NCBI GenBank assembly: GCA_027486935.1 | Contig: JAIXOF010000146.1 | Span: 1 to 35,802 of the forward strand | Length of the DNA: 35,802 nt | Direction: 5' to 3' | Origin: Cyanobium sp. C1_MAG_00004 | GTDB taxonomy: Bacteria; Cyanobacteriota; Cyanobacteriia; PCC-6307; Cyanobiaceae | Shown: one piece after another, positions 7,212 through 15,254 of the stretch | Position numbering within the stretch: position 1 is the first letter of the stretch | Layout: every line of letters starts with the position of its first letter | Notes under the pieces: generated by a model | What the model was told of the DNA's origin: nothing | What the model saw: the letters and a program-made list of their open reading frames with translations, nothing else | Databases searched by the model: none | Made by a program: the position numbers and the translations under genes

Positions 7212-8621
7212 ATGCCTTCCAGCACAGTCGATCTGCAGCTGGTGATTGGCCTGGGACGCTCAGGAGTCGGCGCCGCGCGCCTGCTGCGGGCCCAGGGTTC
7301 CGAGGTCTGGCTGTTGGATCAGCAGCAGACACCCCAGCTCGAGCAACGCGCTGCCCAGTTGCGCGCCGAGGGGATTCACGTGGCGCTGGGCACTCGGCTG
7401 GACTCCAGCTGTCTGGACATCCTGCCGACGCTCCCATCAGCCGTGGTGGTGAGCCCCGGCCTGCGCTGGGACCATCCGCTGCTGCAACAGGTGCGGCAAC
7501 GGGGCATCCCGGTGCAGGGTGAGCTGGTGCCCGCCTGGCGAGCAGGGCAGCAGGTGCCCTGGATCGGCATCACCGGCACCAACGGCAAGACCACCGTCAC
7601 CCACCTGGTCAGCCATCTGCTGTGCAGCCAGGGCATGGACGCTCCGATGGGCGGCAACGTGGGCCATTCGGCCGCCGAGCTGGTGCTGCAGCGCTGCCTG
7701 TCAGTGGATCCACCGCCGCAGTGGCTGGTGATGGAACTGAGCAGCTATCAGATCGAAGCCGCCGCCGAGGTGGCCCCCAGGATTGGCATCTGGACGACCC
7801 TGACGCCGGACCACCTGGAACGGCACGGCAGCCTTGACGCTTACCGCGCGATCAAGCGGGGCCTGCTTGAGCGCAGCGGCCTGCAGATCCTCAATGCCGA
7901 CGACCCCGACCTGCTGGCCCACGCCCGCAGTTGGCCCCAGGCCTGCTGGGTTACGGCCCGATCACGCCAGGACCTGCCCAATGGCCTGAATCCGACACTC
8001 TGGATCGAGGCTGGCCAGGTTTGCCATCAACCGGCAGCAGGCACGGCCCAGGCCCTGATGCGGGCTGACTGCCTGGCCATGCCAGGCGCCCACAACCGCC
8101 AGAACATGCTGATGGCAGTGGCAGCCGGGCTGGCCGCCGGGCTGCGCGGCTCTCAAATGGAGGCGGGCCTGGCCAGCTTCCCTGGTGTGCCCCATCGACT
8201 TGAACGGCTGCCCAGCCGCAACGGCATCGCGTTCTACAACGACAGCAAAGCCACCAACTACGACGCAGCCGAGGTTGCCCTGAAGGCCCTGGAGGGACCG
8301 CTGGTGGTGCTGGCCGGGGGAGAGGCCAAACAGGGTGATGCCCACGGCTGGACCGCTCAGCTCAGGCGCCAGGCCCGCGCCGTGGTGCTGTTCGGCGCCG
8401 CCCAGCAGCAGTTCCAGCAGCTGTTGCAGACGGCTGGTTACGACGGAACGGTCTGCACCACTCCCGGGCTGGATGAGGCGGTACCCCAGGCCGCCCAGCT
8501 AGCCCAGAGACTGGGCTGCCGGGCCGTGCTGCTGTCACCGGCCTGCGCAAGCTTTGACCAGTACAGCGACTTTGAGGCGCGGGGGGACCATTTCCGCGCC
8601 CTGGTGGCCGCCCTGAACTGA
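7212..8621 (+). CDS. murD: UDP-N-acetylmuramoylalanine--D-glutamate ligase
   Basis: Cytosolic peptidoglycan precursor enzyme that adds D-Glu to UDP-MurNAc-L-Ala using ATP; 469 aa. The N-terminal UMP-binding Rossmann domain starts VIGLGRSGVG (residues 11-20). The Mur ligase ATP loop GTNGKTT is at 122-128. The central and C-terminal domains include the MurD-type NDSKATNYDAAEVAL segment and a final SPACASFDQY...RGDHF. The start is 13 nt downstream of tRNA-Val with no Shine-Dalgarno sequence, so the mRNA may be made by read-through from the tRNA and end processing. Confidence 0.96.
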   Translation: MPSSTVDLQLVIGLGRSGVGAARLLRAQGSEVWLLDQQQTPQLEQRAAQLRAEGIHVALGTRLDSSCLDILPTLPSAVVVSPGLRWDHPLLQQVRQRGIPVQGELVPAWRAGQQVPWIGITGTNGKTTVTHLVSHLLCSQGMDAPMGGNVGHSAAELVLQRCLSVDPPPQWLVMELSSYQIEAAAEVAPRIGIWTTLTPDHLERHGSLDAYRAIKRGLLERSGLQILNADDPDLLAHARSWPQACWVTARSRQDLPNGLNPTLWIEAGQVCHQPAAGTAQALMRADCLAMPGAHNRQNMLMAVAAGLAAGLRGSQMEAGLASFPGVPHRLERLPSRNGIAFYNDSKATNYDAAEVALKALEGPLVVLAGGEAKQGDAHGWTAQLRRQARAVVLFGAAQQQFQQLLQTAGYDGTVCTTPGLDEAVPQAAQLAQRLGCRAVLLSPACASFDQYSDFEARGDHFRALVAALN

Positions 8622-8645
8622 GCCAGGACTGAGCCAGGCTCAGTT
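8616..8645. terminator. Hairpin between convergent murD and a membrane-protein gene
   Basis: A 9-bp perfect inverted repeat (8616-8624 with 8637-8645) covers the ends of both convergent genes. It contains a short tandem repeat of ACTGAGCCAGG. There is no T tract on either strand, so it is at best a weak bidirectional terminator or 3'-end stabiliser. Confidence 0.4.
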
Positions 8646-9278
8646 GCTGTGGCCGAGCTGCAGGTAGCCGGAAGCGCCGATGCAGACCGCCAGCGGCACG
8701 GTGGCGAACAGGCCGACCCCGAACGCAAAGACGCCCACGGCACTGATCACGCCGATCACGAGCAGCAGCACAGCCACATCAAACCAATGGGGCGTGACCA
8801 TGCGCCGGGCACCGGACATGGCATCGAGAAACGCCACCTTGCGGTCCACCAGCACAAAGGCCGCGAACCAGTACCCGACCGACAGATAGATCCCGGGGAT
8901 GCCGAAGGCCAGGAGCCCCAGGAAAATGGCGACAGCAGCGAACACATGCAGACCGAGCAGGTTGAACAGCTGCTGGGTCTCGCTGAACAGTTGGCCGAAC
9001 TTGAAGGTCTGTCCACGGGCCGCCATCAGCCCGCCGTTGATCAGGGCCAGATTGCCGATCAGGTGCACCGCAACCTGCAGCAGCTTGATCAAGCAGATCA
9101 GGGCGACCACGCCTGCGCTGGGAGTCGGCAACTCAGTCAGCCTGAGGTCGGCCAGCACCAGCAGGCCCAGCACGATCGCGTAAAGAATCGAGAAACCGAT
9201 CAGAACAACCGCATTGCGGCCGAAACCGCGGGCGCCGTTCTGAATGATTGATCCGTATTGCATCGGAAAAGACACCAT
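8640..9278 (-). CDS. Polytopic membrane protein, function unknown
   Basis: 212 aa from the ATG at 9278; a second ATG five codons in is equally possible. About six hydrophobic segments cover most of the chain (NAVVLIGFSILYAIVLGLLV, the VVALICLIKLLQVAVHLIG stretch, FAAVAIFLGLLAFGIPGIYL, and a long C-terminal pair). A loop reads VLVDRKVAFLDAMSGARRMVTPHW before the last two helices. This layout resembles DUF975/YciC-like small membrane families, but no named family is certain. The protein encoded at 9853-10620 has a similar loop and C-terminal helices. Confidence 0.75.
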   Translation of the reverse strand: MVSFPMQYGSIIQNGARGFGRNAVVLIGFSILYAIVLGLLVLADLRLTELPTPSAGVVALICLIKLLQVAVHLIGNLALINGGLMAARGQTFKFGQLFSETQQLFNLLGLHVFAAVAIFLGLLAFGIPGIYLSVGYWFAAFVLVDRKVAFLDAMSGARRMVTPHWFDVAVLLLVIGVISAVGVFAFGVGLFATVPLAVCIGASGYLQLGHSN

Positions 9279-9379
9279 GTTCGGGTCGATTCTGAGCACC
9301 GCAGCCCTGCAGTCAAGCGTTGCTGTAGCAACTGACACAGCGCCTACCATGCCTGCGTCTGCAGTGATCCGAAACCCCC

Positions 9380-9841
9380 ATGGCGTACTGGCTGATGAAA
9401 AGCGAGCCGGATGCCTACAGCCTTGAGGATCTGGCGCGCGAAGGCACAACCCTCTGGGACGGGATCCGCAACTACCAGGCCCGCAATTTCATGCGTGCGA
9501 TGCAGGCCGGGGACCGTGCTTTCTTCTACCACTCGAATGCCAAGCCACCTGGCATCGTCGGCCTCATGGAGGTGATCGAGACGGGCCTCACCGACCCCAG
9601 CCAGTTCGACCCTGACTCCAAGTATTTCGATCCCGCCTCCCGGAGCGATGCGCCCCGCTGGGATTGCGCCCGGCTGCGCTATCTGGGTCGGTTTGCCACC
9701 TTTGTGAGCCTGGACCAACTGCGAGAGCAATTCAACGAGGACGAGCTGGCCGTGGTGCGTCGCGGCAACCGCCTCTCGATCCTGCCGGTGCCCGAGGCCA
9801 CGGCCGAACGCCTGCTGGGCATCCTCGGCCCCCTGAGCTGA
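9380..9841 (+). CDS. EVE domain-containing protein
   Basis: 153 aa, essentially one EVE (PUA-like, THYN1-type) domain over its whole length. Family hallmarks are MAYWLMKSEPDAYS at the N-terminus, TTLWDGIRNYQARNFMR, and GDRAFFYHSNAKPPGIVGLMEV. The fold recognises modified bases in nucleic acids; the physiological target of such single-domain bacterial proteins is not established. The following membrane-protein gene starts 11 nt after its stop, so the two are probably cotranscribed. Confidence 0.92.
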   Translation: MAYWLMKSEPDAYSLEDLAREGTTLWDGIRNYQARNFMRAMQAGDRAFFYHSNAKPPGIVGLMEVIETGLTDPSQFDPDSKYFDPASRSDAPRWDCARLRYLGRFATFVSLDQLREQFNEDELAVVRRGNRLSILPVPEATAERLLGILGPLS

Positions 9842-9852
9842 GGGTGCCGAGG

Positions 9853-10620
9853 ATGCCCCTGCTCAGACCGGTGAGCGATGAGCCGATCGCCATTCGCCAG
9901 GCCCTCGAGGAGGGCTGGCAGGGCTTTCGCCGCCATGCCTGGGTGCTGATCGCCCTGACCCTGATCCTGGGCGGCCTGAACCTGCTGTGCTGGCTGCTGT
10001 ACCGGCACAGCGGCGGTCTGCTGGACCGGGGCCTGCCCCAGAGCTCGCCCCTGCAGCTGGGCGAGGCCACCGTGGCTTTGGTGGCCTACCTGTTGAGCGG
10101 CTTCTGGCTCCTGGTGGGGTTGATTCACGGCGCCGAACGCGCCCTCGATCACCAGCCGCCTCGCCTGGGGATGCTGCTGCGCTGCGATGGCCGCGCCGTG
10201 GCCCGCTTGGCCTGGAGCGTGTTGGTGCTGCTGCTGCTGCTCGCCCTGGTGCGACAGAGCGGTGAGCTCAGTTCATGGCTGCTCACCCTGCTACTGCCAC
10301 GACTGGGTGAGTTGCCCATGTGGGCAGCCTGGGCGGTTGTGATCTACGTACTGGCCGATCAGGTGCTGCTGCTGCCGATCACCGTGCTGGGCGATCAGGC
10401 AGGACTGGCCGCGTTTCGCAGTGGTCGTCTGGCCACGGACCGTCATTGGCTGCATGCCCTGGGGCTGCTGCTAGTGGTGAGCCTGGTCCTGTTGGCCGGC
10501 TTTCTGCTGTTGGTGGGTCTGGCTGTCGCCCTGCCTTGGGCCCTGTGCACGCTGACGGCCGCTTACCGCCAGCTGTTCGTGCTCAAGCTGGCCAGCGGCC
10601 AGCCCCAGGATCAGCGTTGA
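9853..10620 (+). CDS. Polytopic membrane protein, function unknown
   Basis: 255 aa from the ATG at 9853. A GTG at 9844 in the same frame is an alternative. A short soluble N-terminus with AIRQALEEGWQGFRRHAW precedes five or six hydrophobic segments. The loop VLGDQAGLAAFRSGRLATDRHW before the final helical pair matches the pattern of the 8640-9278 protein, suggesting distant paralogy. No catalytic motif is seen. It follows the EVE gene by 11 nt, and its 3' end overlaps the convergent DUF2811 gene by 38 bp. Confidence 0.78.
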   Translation: MPLLRPVSDEPIAIRQALEEGWQGFRRHAWVLIALTLILGGLNLLCWLLYRHSGGLLDRGLPQSSPLQLGEATVALVAYLLSGFWLLVGLIHGAERALDHQPPRLGMLLRCDGRAVARLAWSVLVLLLLLALVRQSGELSSWLLTLLLPRLGELPMWAAWAVVIYVLADQVLLLPITVLGDQAGLAAFRSGRLATDRHWLHALGLLLVVSLVLLAGFLLLVGLAVALPWALCTLTAAYRQLFVLKLASGQPQDQR

Positions 10621-10888
10621 AGCCCCGCTGCCCCGGGAACAGGTTGGCGAGATAACAACGGGTCACGCCGCGGCTGCGGCTGCCGTTCTGCACCAGAAAA
10701 CCCGCCACGGCCGCCTGAACCAGCCGGTACTGGTCCCAGTTTGGATGGCGTTCGATGAAGGTCTGCATCGAGGCCAGCAACGCCGCCGGCACCTCGGCCC
10801 GCAGGCTGACCACACCTGTCTCCCCATCGGGGACAGGGTCCCGGGGCGACTCCACTGAAACCAGATCCTGCTCTTTCGGCAACGCCAT
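10583..10888 (-). CDS. DUF2811 family protein
   Basis: 101 aa from the ATG at 10888; another in-frame ATG is two codons upstream. The core VSLRAEVPAALLASMQTFIERHPNWDQYRLVQAAVAGFLVQNG...CYLANLF matches, from memory, the cyanobacterial DUF2811 family. It looks like a small ribbon-helix-helix-like protein: one strand, then two helices. An acidic N-terminal extension and a basic, Gly-rich C-terminal tail flank the core. The function is unknown; DNA binding is only a guess from the shape. Its 3' end overlaps the convergent membrane-protein gene by 38 bp. Confidence 0.75.
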   Translation of the reverse strand: MALPKEQDLVSVESPRDPVPDGETGVVSLRAEVPAALLASMQTFIERHPNWDQYRLVQAAVAGFLVQNGSRSRGVTRCYLANLFPGQRGFNADPGAGRWPA

Positions 10889-11247
10889 GCGCATCCAGCG
10901 CTCATTCACAGCAGTCAGTTCCCCACAGCGGCGCGCCGACGTCAACCAGGACGTCACAGCGGCCCGCCGGACCGTTCCCAGCCTGAGATCCCTGGCCAGC
11001 ACAGAAGGGCGACAAGCAAACCAGGGCAAAACGGCGGCGAGCTAAGGGGCCCGCGGCCGTTGTCAAGCATCAGGGGGTCAATCGGCCTGTTCTCCACAGC
11101 CGGCGGATTCAGCAGGCCCTTGGCCGCGCCACCTGTGGAAAACCCGCCGAAAACCCGAGCTCCGGCTGGGGGGAACCACCCACCGCGCCATTGATCAACA
11201 GTGCTGATCGATGAAAAGAGAGACCGTGCGGTCTCATCAGGGATTGA
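10889..11247. other. Gene-free stretch with DnaA-box-like 9-mers
   Basis: 359 bp without a convincing gene. It contains the presumed promoter of the DUF2811 gene. Four 9-mers are close to the DnaA box TTATCCACA: TCATTCACA (10902-10910), TTCCCCACA (10919-10927, two mismatches), TTCTCCACA (11091-11099) and, on the minus strand, TTTTCCACA (11135-11143). The right edge holds the terminator of the DUF1818 gene. No RNA gene is recognised. Confidence 0.4.
11214..11235 (-). terminator. Intrinsic terminator of the rpoZ-DUF1818 operon
   Basis: On the minus strand a 6-bp stem (11230-11235 with 11220-11225) with a 4-nt loop is followed by TCTCTTTT-like sequence. It lies 12 bp after the DUF1818 stop. It is a short but plausible Rho-independent terminator. 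Confidence 0.6.
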
Positions 11248-11637
11248 TCACGTCGCCTGGGGGATCACAACAGCCTGCAGGGCTGCCACCAATGCAGGAC
11301 TGGCCGCACTGCACCAGCCCGCCTCCAGCCCCCGGGGACCCACCTGCCCCCGGCGCTCGGGACAGAGCACAAACCGCAACCGCCAGGCCCCTGGCTCGCC
11401 GGCCAGCTGCAGCCACAGACCGCAGCGATCGAGCTCCAACTCAATGGTCTCTTCGGGCATCAACGTGGCTGCGATGGCGTCCAGCTGCTGCACCAGGGTT
11501 GCCACTCCCCCTTGCAGCAACAGGGCTTCTGCAGCGGTGAGTTCGGCCCCCCAATCGCGGCCACCGATCAACACTGGAAAGGGCTGACGGGCGGGATCAA
11601 CCCGCAACCGCCAGCCCTCTCCTTCAAACAGCTCCAA
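11248..11637 (-). CDS. DUF1818 family protein
   Basis: 129 aa. It matches, from memory, the cyanobacterial/plastid DUF1818 family: an EGEGWRLRVDPARQPFPVLIGGRDWGAELTAAEA N-terminus, an acidic middle (EETIELELDRCGLWLQLAGEPGAWRLRFVL), and a C-terminus ending in ALVAALQAV. It is soluble, with mixed strands and helices and no catalytic motif. It begins 4 bp after the rpoZ stop and so is in an operon with the RNA polymerase omega gene. The function is unknown; the context hints at an expression-related role but does not prove it. Confidence 0.85.
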   Translation of the reverse strand: MELFEGEGWRLRVDPARQPFPVLIGGRDWGAELTAAEALLLQGGVATLVQQLDAIAATLMPEETIELELDRCGLWLQLAGEPGAWRLRFVLCPERRGQVGPRGLEAGWCSAASPALVAALQAVVIPQAT

Positions 11638-11641
11638 TGGG

Positions 11642-11872
11642 TCAGCCAGGCAGCAGATCGGGCTGGTCCTGCTCGTCGCTCAGCTCGATGATGGCGCGCT
11701 GCACCGGCTTGATCATCGAATCGTCCAGCAGGCCGTCAAAGTCATCAAAACGCCGCTGCTTGGCCCGGTAGGCGATGCGAACGGTGGTCAGATAGCGGTT
11801 GCTCGAATGCCTGATCAGGCTTTCGCCCCGCTTGGCCAGATCCTTGGGGCTGATCTCAAGTCCGCTGTACAT
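11642..11872 (-). CDS. rpoZ: DNA-directed RNA polymerase subunit omega
   Basis: 76-aa omega subunit that assists assembly of beta-prime and promoter recognition in the cyanobacterial polymerase. The sequence has the cyanobacterial pattern: [34 protein letters not shown], then [20 protein letters not shown]. The frame continues upstream to another ATG (giving 90 aa), but the family length and N-terminus favour the ATG at 11872. It is the first gene of a two-gene operon with DUF1818 and is divergent from the Hsp70-like gene across about 60 bp. Confidence 0.92.
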   Translation of the reverse strand: MYSGLEISPKDLAKRGESLIRHSSNRYLTTVRIAYRAKQRRFDDFDGLLDDSMIKPVQRAIIELSDEQDQPDLLPG

Positions 11873-11933
11873 AGCTATTCCGCTCTGCCGTGACTTTAGG
11901 TCAGCCCCGTGCAAGGGCCGCTAGAAGAGCCGG

Positions 11934-13499
11934 ATGCAGGGCACCGTGGCGATCGATCTGGGCAGCAGCACCACCGTGGTGGCCTACCAGCCGCCGGGGG
12001 GGCCACCGCAGTTGCTGCAACTGGACCCCTACAGCCTGAGCGATGGCTTTGTGGTGCCTTCGTTGCTGTGGCTGGCCGACCGCGCCAGCCCGCGCCCCCT
12101 GCTGGGGCGCCAGGTGCTGGAGGCGGGCCTGGCCGACTCGGACGGGCCGCAGCTGCAGCGCGACTTCAAGCGGCGCATCGGCCTGCCCCCCGGCGGTGCC
12201 CCCACAGACCGCGACGATCGGGGGCTTCCCCTGAGCCCCGAAGAGAGCGGTGAGCGGTTGGTGGCCCAGCTCTGGCAGGCCATACCCGCCGAACTGCAAC
12301 CCGATCGGCTGGTGCTGACCGCCCCGATCGACGGCTACGCCGGCTACCGCCGCTGGTTGCTGCAACTGGGCGAGCAACTGCCGGTGCACGAACTCGCGCT
12401 GGTGGATGAACCCACCGCTGCAGCGATCGGCTGCGGCCTGGCACCGGGCAGCACCGTGCTGGTGGTCGACCTGGGAGGGGGAACGATCGACCTGTCCCTG
12501 GTGCAGCTGCAGGGGGGTGAAGGGCGGGCCGCTCCGATCGCCCAGCTGCTGCGCCTGGGTGGGCGAAGTCTCGAGACCAGCCGTCAGGCCCAGCGCTGCG
12601 CCCGGGTGCTGGGCAAGGCGGGGCTCGCCCTGGGCGGCCGGGATCTGGACCATTGGATCGCTGCCCACCTGGCCGGCGGCGGACCACCCTGCGGGTCCCT
12701 GCTGATGCAGGCCGAGGCCCTGAAATGTCAGCTCAGCGTTCAGCAACAGGCCATGACGGTCTGGACCGACCAGCACGGCATCAGCCGCGAGCTGCAGCTG
12801 GATCGGGACACCCTGCAGCAACTCCTGCACAGCCATGGTCTGTGGCAGCAGCTGGAAGCCCTGCTCGATCGGGTGCTGGCCCAGGGGCGCGCCGCCGGCA
12901 TCGGACTCGAGCGCATCGACGCGGTCCTGCCGGTCGGCGGGACCAGCCGGTTGAGCGCCATCCAGGCCTGGTTGGAGCAGCGGCTGGGCCCGATCCCGTT
13001 GCACAACGCCCGACCGGTCGAAGCCGTCGCCCTGGGGGCCCTGGCTCTGACCCCAGGAGTGCAGGTCAGGGACGTGCTGAACCGAGGGGTGTCCCTGCGC
13101 TGCTGGGACCGCCGTAGCCAAGCCCATCGCTGGCACCCGTTGTTCGTTGCAGGCCAGAGCTGGCCCACCGAGCAGCCGCTCGAGATGGTGCTGGCCTGCA
13201 GCCGCGACGGTCAGGACGCACTGGAACTGGTGCTGGGCGAGAGCGACCCTGGACAACGGGCCGAGGTCGTCTACGTCGACGGACTGCCGGTGCTGCGCCA
13301 ACGTCCGGCGGGGGAGCCGGATGTGACCCCATGGACGCTGCCGATGACCCTACCGTTGGTCCCCGCCGGCCGCCAGGGCGTCGATCGTCTCAGATTGCGT
13401 TTCGCCATCGATGGCCACAGTTGGCTGACGGTTGAGATCGAGGACCTCGACCATCCAGGCGATCCTTTGTCGCGCCATCGGCTGGGTCCCGTGCGCTGA
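11934..13499 (+). CDS. Compact Hsp70-family (DnaK-like) protein
   Basis: 521 aa against about 630 for DnaK. The actin-type ATPase domain is complete: phosphate-1 VAIDLGSSTTVVAY (residues 5-18), VDEPTAAAIGCG, phosphate-2 VLVVDLGGGTIDLSLVQL, and the adenosine motif VLPVGGTSRLSAIQAWLEQRLG. A short beta-rich C-terminal domain follows (GVSLRCWDRR... to the end), which corresponds to a reduced substrate-binding region. There is no helical lid or EEVD-like tail. It is therefore a divergent Hsp70, not the general DnaK chaperone. The substrate is unknown. It lies divergent from rpoZ. Confidence 0.9.
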   Translation: MQGTVAIDLGSSTTVVAYQPPGGPPQLLQLDPYSLSDGFVVPSLLWLADRASPRPLLGRQVLEAGLADSDGPQLQRDFKRRIGLPPGGAPTDRDDRGLPLSPEESGERLVAQLWQAIPAELQPDRLVLTAPIDGYAGYRRWLLQLGEQLPVHELALVDEPTAAAIGCGLAPGSTVLVVDLGGGTIDLSLVQLQGGEGRAAPIAQLLRLGGRSLETSRQAQRCARVLGKAGLALGGRDLDHWIAAHLAGGGPPCGSLLMQAEALKCQLSVQQQAMTVWTDQHGISRELQLDRDTLQQLLHSHGLWQQLEALLDRVLAQGRAAGIGLERIDAVLPVGGTSRLSAIQAWLEQRLGPIPLHNARPVEAVALGALALTPGVQVRDVLNRGVSLRCWDRRSQAHRWHPLFVAGQSWPTEQPLEMVLACSRDGQDALELVLGESDPGQRAEVVYVDGLPVLRQRPAGEPDVTPWTLPMTLPLVPAGRQGVDRLRLRFAIDGHSWLTVEIEDLDHPGDPLSRHRLGPVR

Positions 13500-13568
13500 G
13501 CCCGCCCTGGGGGCTGCGATCCAGCTGCGCTGCGATAAAACAGTGGATCACCCGCTGTTGCCACGGTC

Positions 13569-14396
13569 TTGGCCCTTCGCCGGCACAGGCTGCCCCGTTT
13601 CTGGCTGGGCCTCACCCTTGGATTGGTGCTGAGCGGTCTTGGGGCCGTCTACGTCTGGGAGCGCCAACTGCCCGCACGCCTCAAGCAGGCCGCCGATCGG
13701 GGTGACGTCGATGCCTGCCTGCGTTACAGCGAACAGCTGACAGCCCTGCGCTGGCTCAGCGGCGATGCCCCGGGCGAGCAGGCCCGCTGCCGACGGCTCA
13801 AGGCACGGCAGCTGTGGTTGCAGCAACGCTGGAGCGAGGCCCTGAGTCTGCAGCTGCAACTGGTCAATTCGCCCGCAGCGACCATCACGGACCGGCTGCA
13901 GCTGCAGAGCTGGGAAGACGAACTGCAGCAACGGGCCTTGCGGCGTTTTCAACAGGGGGACCTCAACGGTGCCCTGAACCTGCTTGACCCGATCGGGGAA
14001 AACCACAAGCAGGGTGGCAACAGCCTTGGCGACAAGCTGCGCGAAATCTGGAGCAGCAACCGCTATCAGCTCGAGCGCGCCCGCAAGCTGGTCAACCAAC
14101 AACGCTGGTGGGAGGCGGTGGATGCCCTCAACCGCATCGACCATCCCTGGTGGAAGCAACAGAGCAGCGAGCTGCGACGCACGGTTGAGGTGGGCATTCG
14201 CGGGCTGCGGGACCAGGACCGCGAACATGACAGTCACGGCACCCTGCCGCACACGGTGCCGGCCCGCGACCTGGAAGCCCAGGTCCAGCAGCGCCTCGCC
14301 CGCGGCATGGACGAATGGAGCGCCTTTCAGGAGTCCTGCAGGGCTCTGGGTGGACGGGTGGTCGAGGCAGGGCCCGAAAGCGCCTGCCGCCGCTGA
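13569..14396 (+). CDS. Membrane-anchored, helix-rich hypothetical protein
   Basis: 275 aa from a TTG start, the first usable start after an in-frame stop at 13536. A single N-terminal hydrophobic segment (about residues 11-29, WLGLTLGLVLSGLGAVYVW) preceded by Arg/His acts as signal anchor. The remainder is soluble, rich in Gln, Trp and Arg, with helical pairs such as RRFQQGDLNGALNLLDPI and NQQRWWEAVDALNRIDHPWW that look TPR-like. Two Cys near the C-terminus could form a disulfide. The family is not recognised. The gene ends 2 bp before ftrV, suggesting cotranscription. Confidence 0.75.
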   Translation: MALRRHRLPRFWLGLTLGLVLSGLGAVYVWERQLPARLKQAADRGDVDACLRYSEQLTALRWLSGDAPGEQARCRRLKARQLWLQQRWSEALSLQLQLVNSPAATITDRLQLQSWEDELQQRALRRFQQGDLNGALNLLDPIGENHKQGGNSLGDKLREIWSSNRYQLERARKLVNQQRWWEAVDALNRIDHPWWKQQSSELRRTVEVGIRGLRDQDREHDSHGTLPHTVPARDLEAQVQQRLARGMDEWSAFQESCRALGGRVVEAGPESACRR

Positions 14397-14398
14397 CC

Positions 14399-14656
14399 AT
14401 GACAAACTTGCGGCGCAGCACAGGTCAGCCCGTCATGCAGCCAGGGGACAAGGTCAAGGTCAGCAGCAGCGTGGTGGTGTTCCACCATCCCCAGCACCGC
14501 GGCCAGGCCTTTGATCTCGAGGGCCAGGAAGGAGAGGTCGTCTCAGTGCTCGAGTCCTGGAAGGGCCGACCGATCAGCCCCACCCTGCCGGTGGTGGTGG
14601 CGTTCGGCAAATTCAAGGCCCACCTGCGCAGCGACGAACTGAGTGCCCTGGCCTAA
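14399..14656 (+). CDS. ftrV: Ferredoxin-thioredoxin reductase, variable chain
   Basis: 85-aa alpha (variable) subunit of FTR, the heterodimer that passes electrons from ferredoxin to thioredoxin in light-dependent redox control. The SH3-like sequence is diagnostic: QPGDKVKVSSSVVVFHHP, AFDLEGQEGEV, SWKGRPISPTLPV, and FKAHLRSDEL. The catalytic iron-sulfur chain (ftrC) is not in this window. The ATG at 14399 follows the upstream stop by 2 bp. A second ATG 12 codons in would give the more usual length of about 73 aa. Confidence 0.93.
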   Translation: MTNLRRSTGQPVMQPGDKVKVSSSVVVFHHPQHRGQAFDLEGQEGEVVSVLESWKGRPISPTLPVVVAFGKFKAHLRSDELSALA

Positions 14657-14672
14657 GCCGAAGCCAGGGCAC
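14643..14672. terminator. Hairpin between convergent ftrV and pyrR
   Basis: A perfect 10-bp GC-rich inverted repeat (14643-14652 with 14663-14672) with a 10-nt loop spans the ftrV stop and abuts the pyrR stop. There is no T tract on either side. It is a bidirectional terminator-like or mRNA-end hairpin. Confidence 0.5.
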
Positions 14673-15254
14673 TCACTCGGCTGACTCAGCACGCGTCGGG
14701 CGCAGCAGGAAGACGCCCTCTTCGCCATCGATCGCCTGCAGGCACAGCTGAATCGTCTCCTGCCGGCCGGTGGGCACCACCCGACCACAGAAGTCGGGCT
14801 GGATCGGCACTTCACGATGTCCCCGGTCCACCATCACCAGCAGGCTGACCCGCCGCGGACGCCCCCAGGCCTGCAGGGCCTCCAGGGCTGCCCGCACGGT
14901 TCGACCGGTGAAGATCACATCGTCCACCAGCACCACCTGCCGGCCGTCGAGACTGACCGGCAGGTCGGTGGGTTGAACCAACCGGGTGCCGACCCGATCG
15001 AGATCATCGCGGTGAAAGGTGGGGTCCAGGCTGCCGCAGTCAATGGCATGCCCACAGCTGGCCTGCAGCCGGGTGGCCAGCACCGACGCCAGGGCCACGC
15101 CGCGGGTGGGAATGCCCAGCAGCACCAGCTGGCGGCTGTCGCCGACACCCTCGAGCACCTGAGAAGCCAGGCGATCGATCGTGCGCCCCAGCTCCTGGGC
15201 GCTCAACAGTTCCAACCGGCTTGGGTCGTCGTGGGGCGGCCGGGACGGCTGCAT
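14673..15254 (-). CDS. pyrR: PyrR-type bifunctional pyrimidine regulator / uracil phosphoribosyltransferase
   Basis: 193 aa from the ATG at 15254. A type I phosphoribosyltransferase with the PRPP loop VVLVDDVIFTGRT (residues 107-119), the GIPTRGVALA segment (48-57), and the PyrR-typical PTFHRDDLDR and LVMVDRGHREVPIQPDFCG segments. In Gram-positives PyrR binds pyr mRNA to cause attenuation and also converts uracil plus PRPP to UMP. In cyanobacteria the regulatory role is inferred only. The frame is open further upstream, but the family N-terminus fits this ATG. Confidence 0.9.
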   Translation of the reverse strand: MQPSRPPHDDPSRLELLSAQELGRTIDRLASQVLEGVGDSRQLVLLGIPTRGVALASVLATRLQASCGHAIDCGSLDPTFHRDDLDRVGTRLVQPTDLPVSLDGRQVVLVDDVIFTGRTVRAALEALQAWGRPRRVSLLVMVDRGHREVPIQPDFCGRVVPTGRQETIQLCLQAIDGEEGVFLLRPTRAESAE

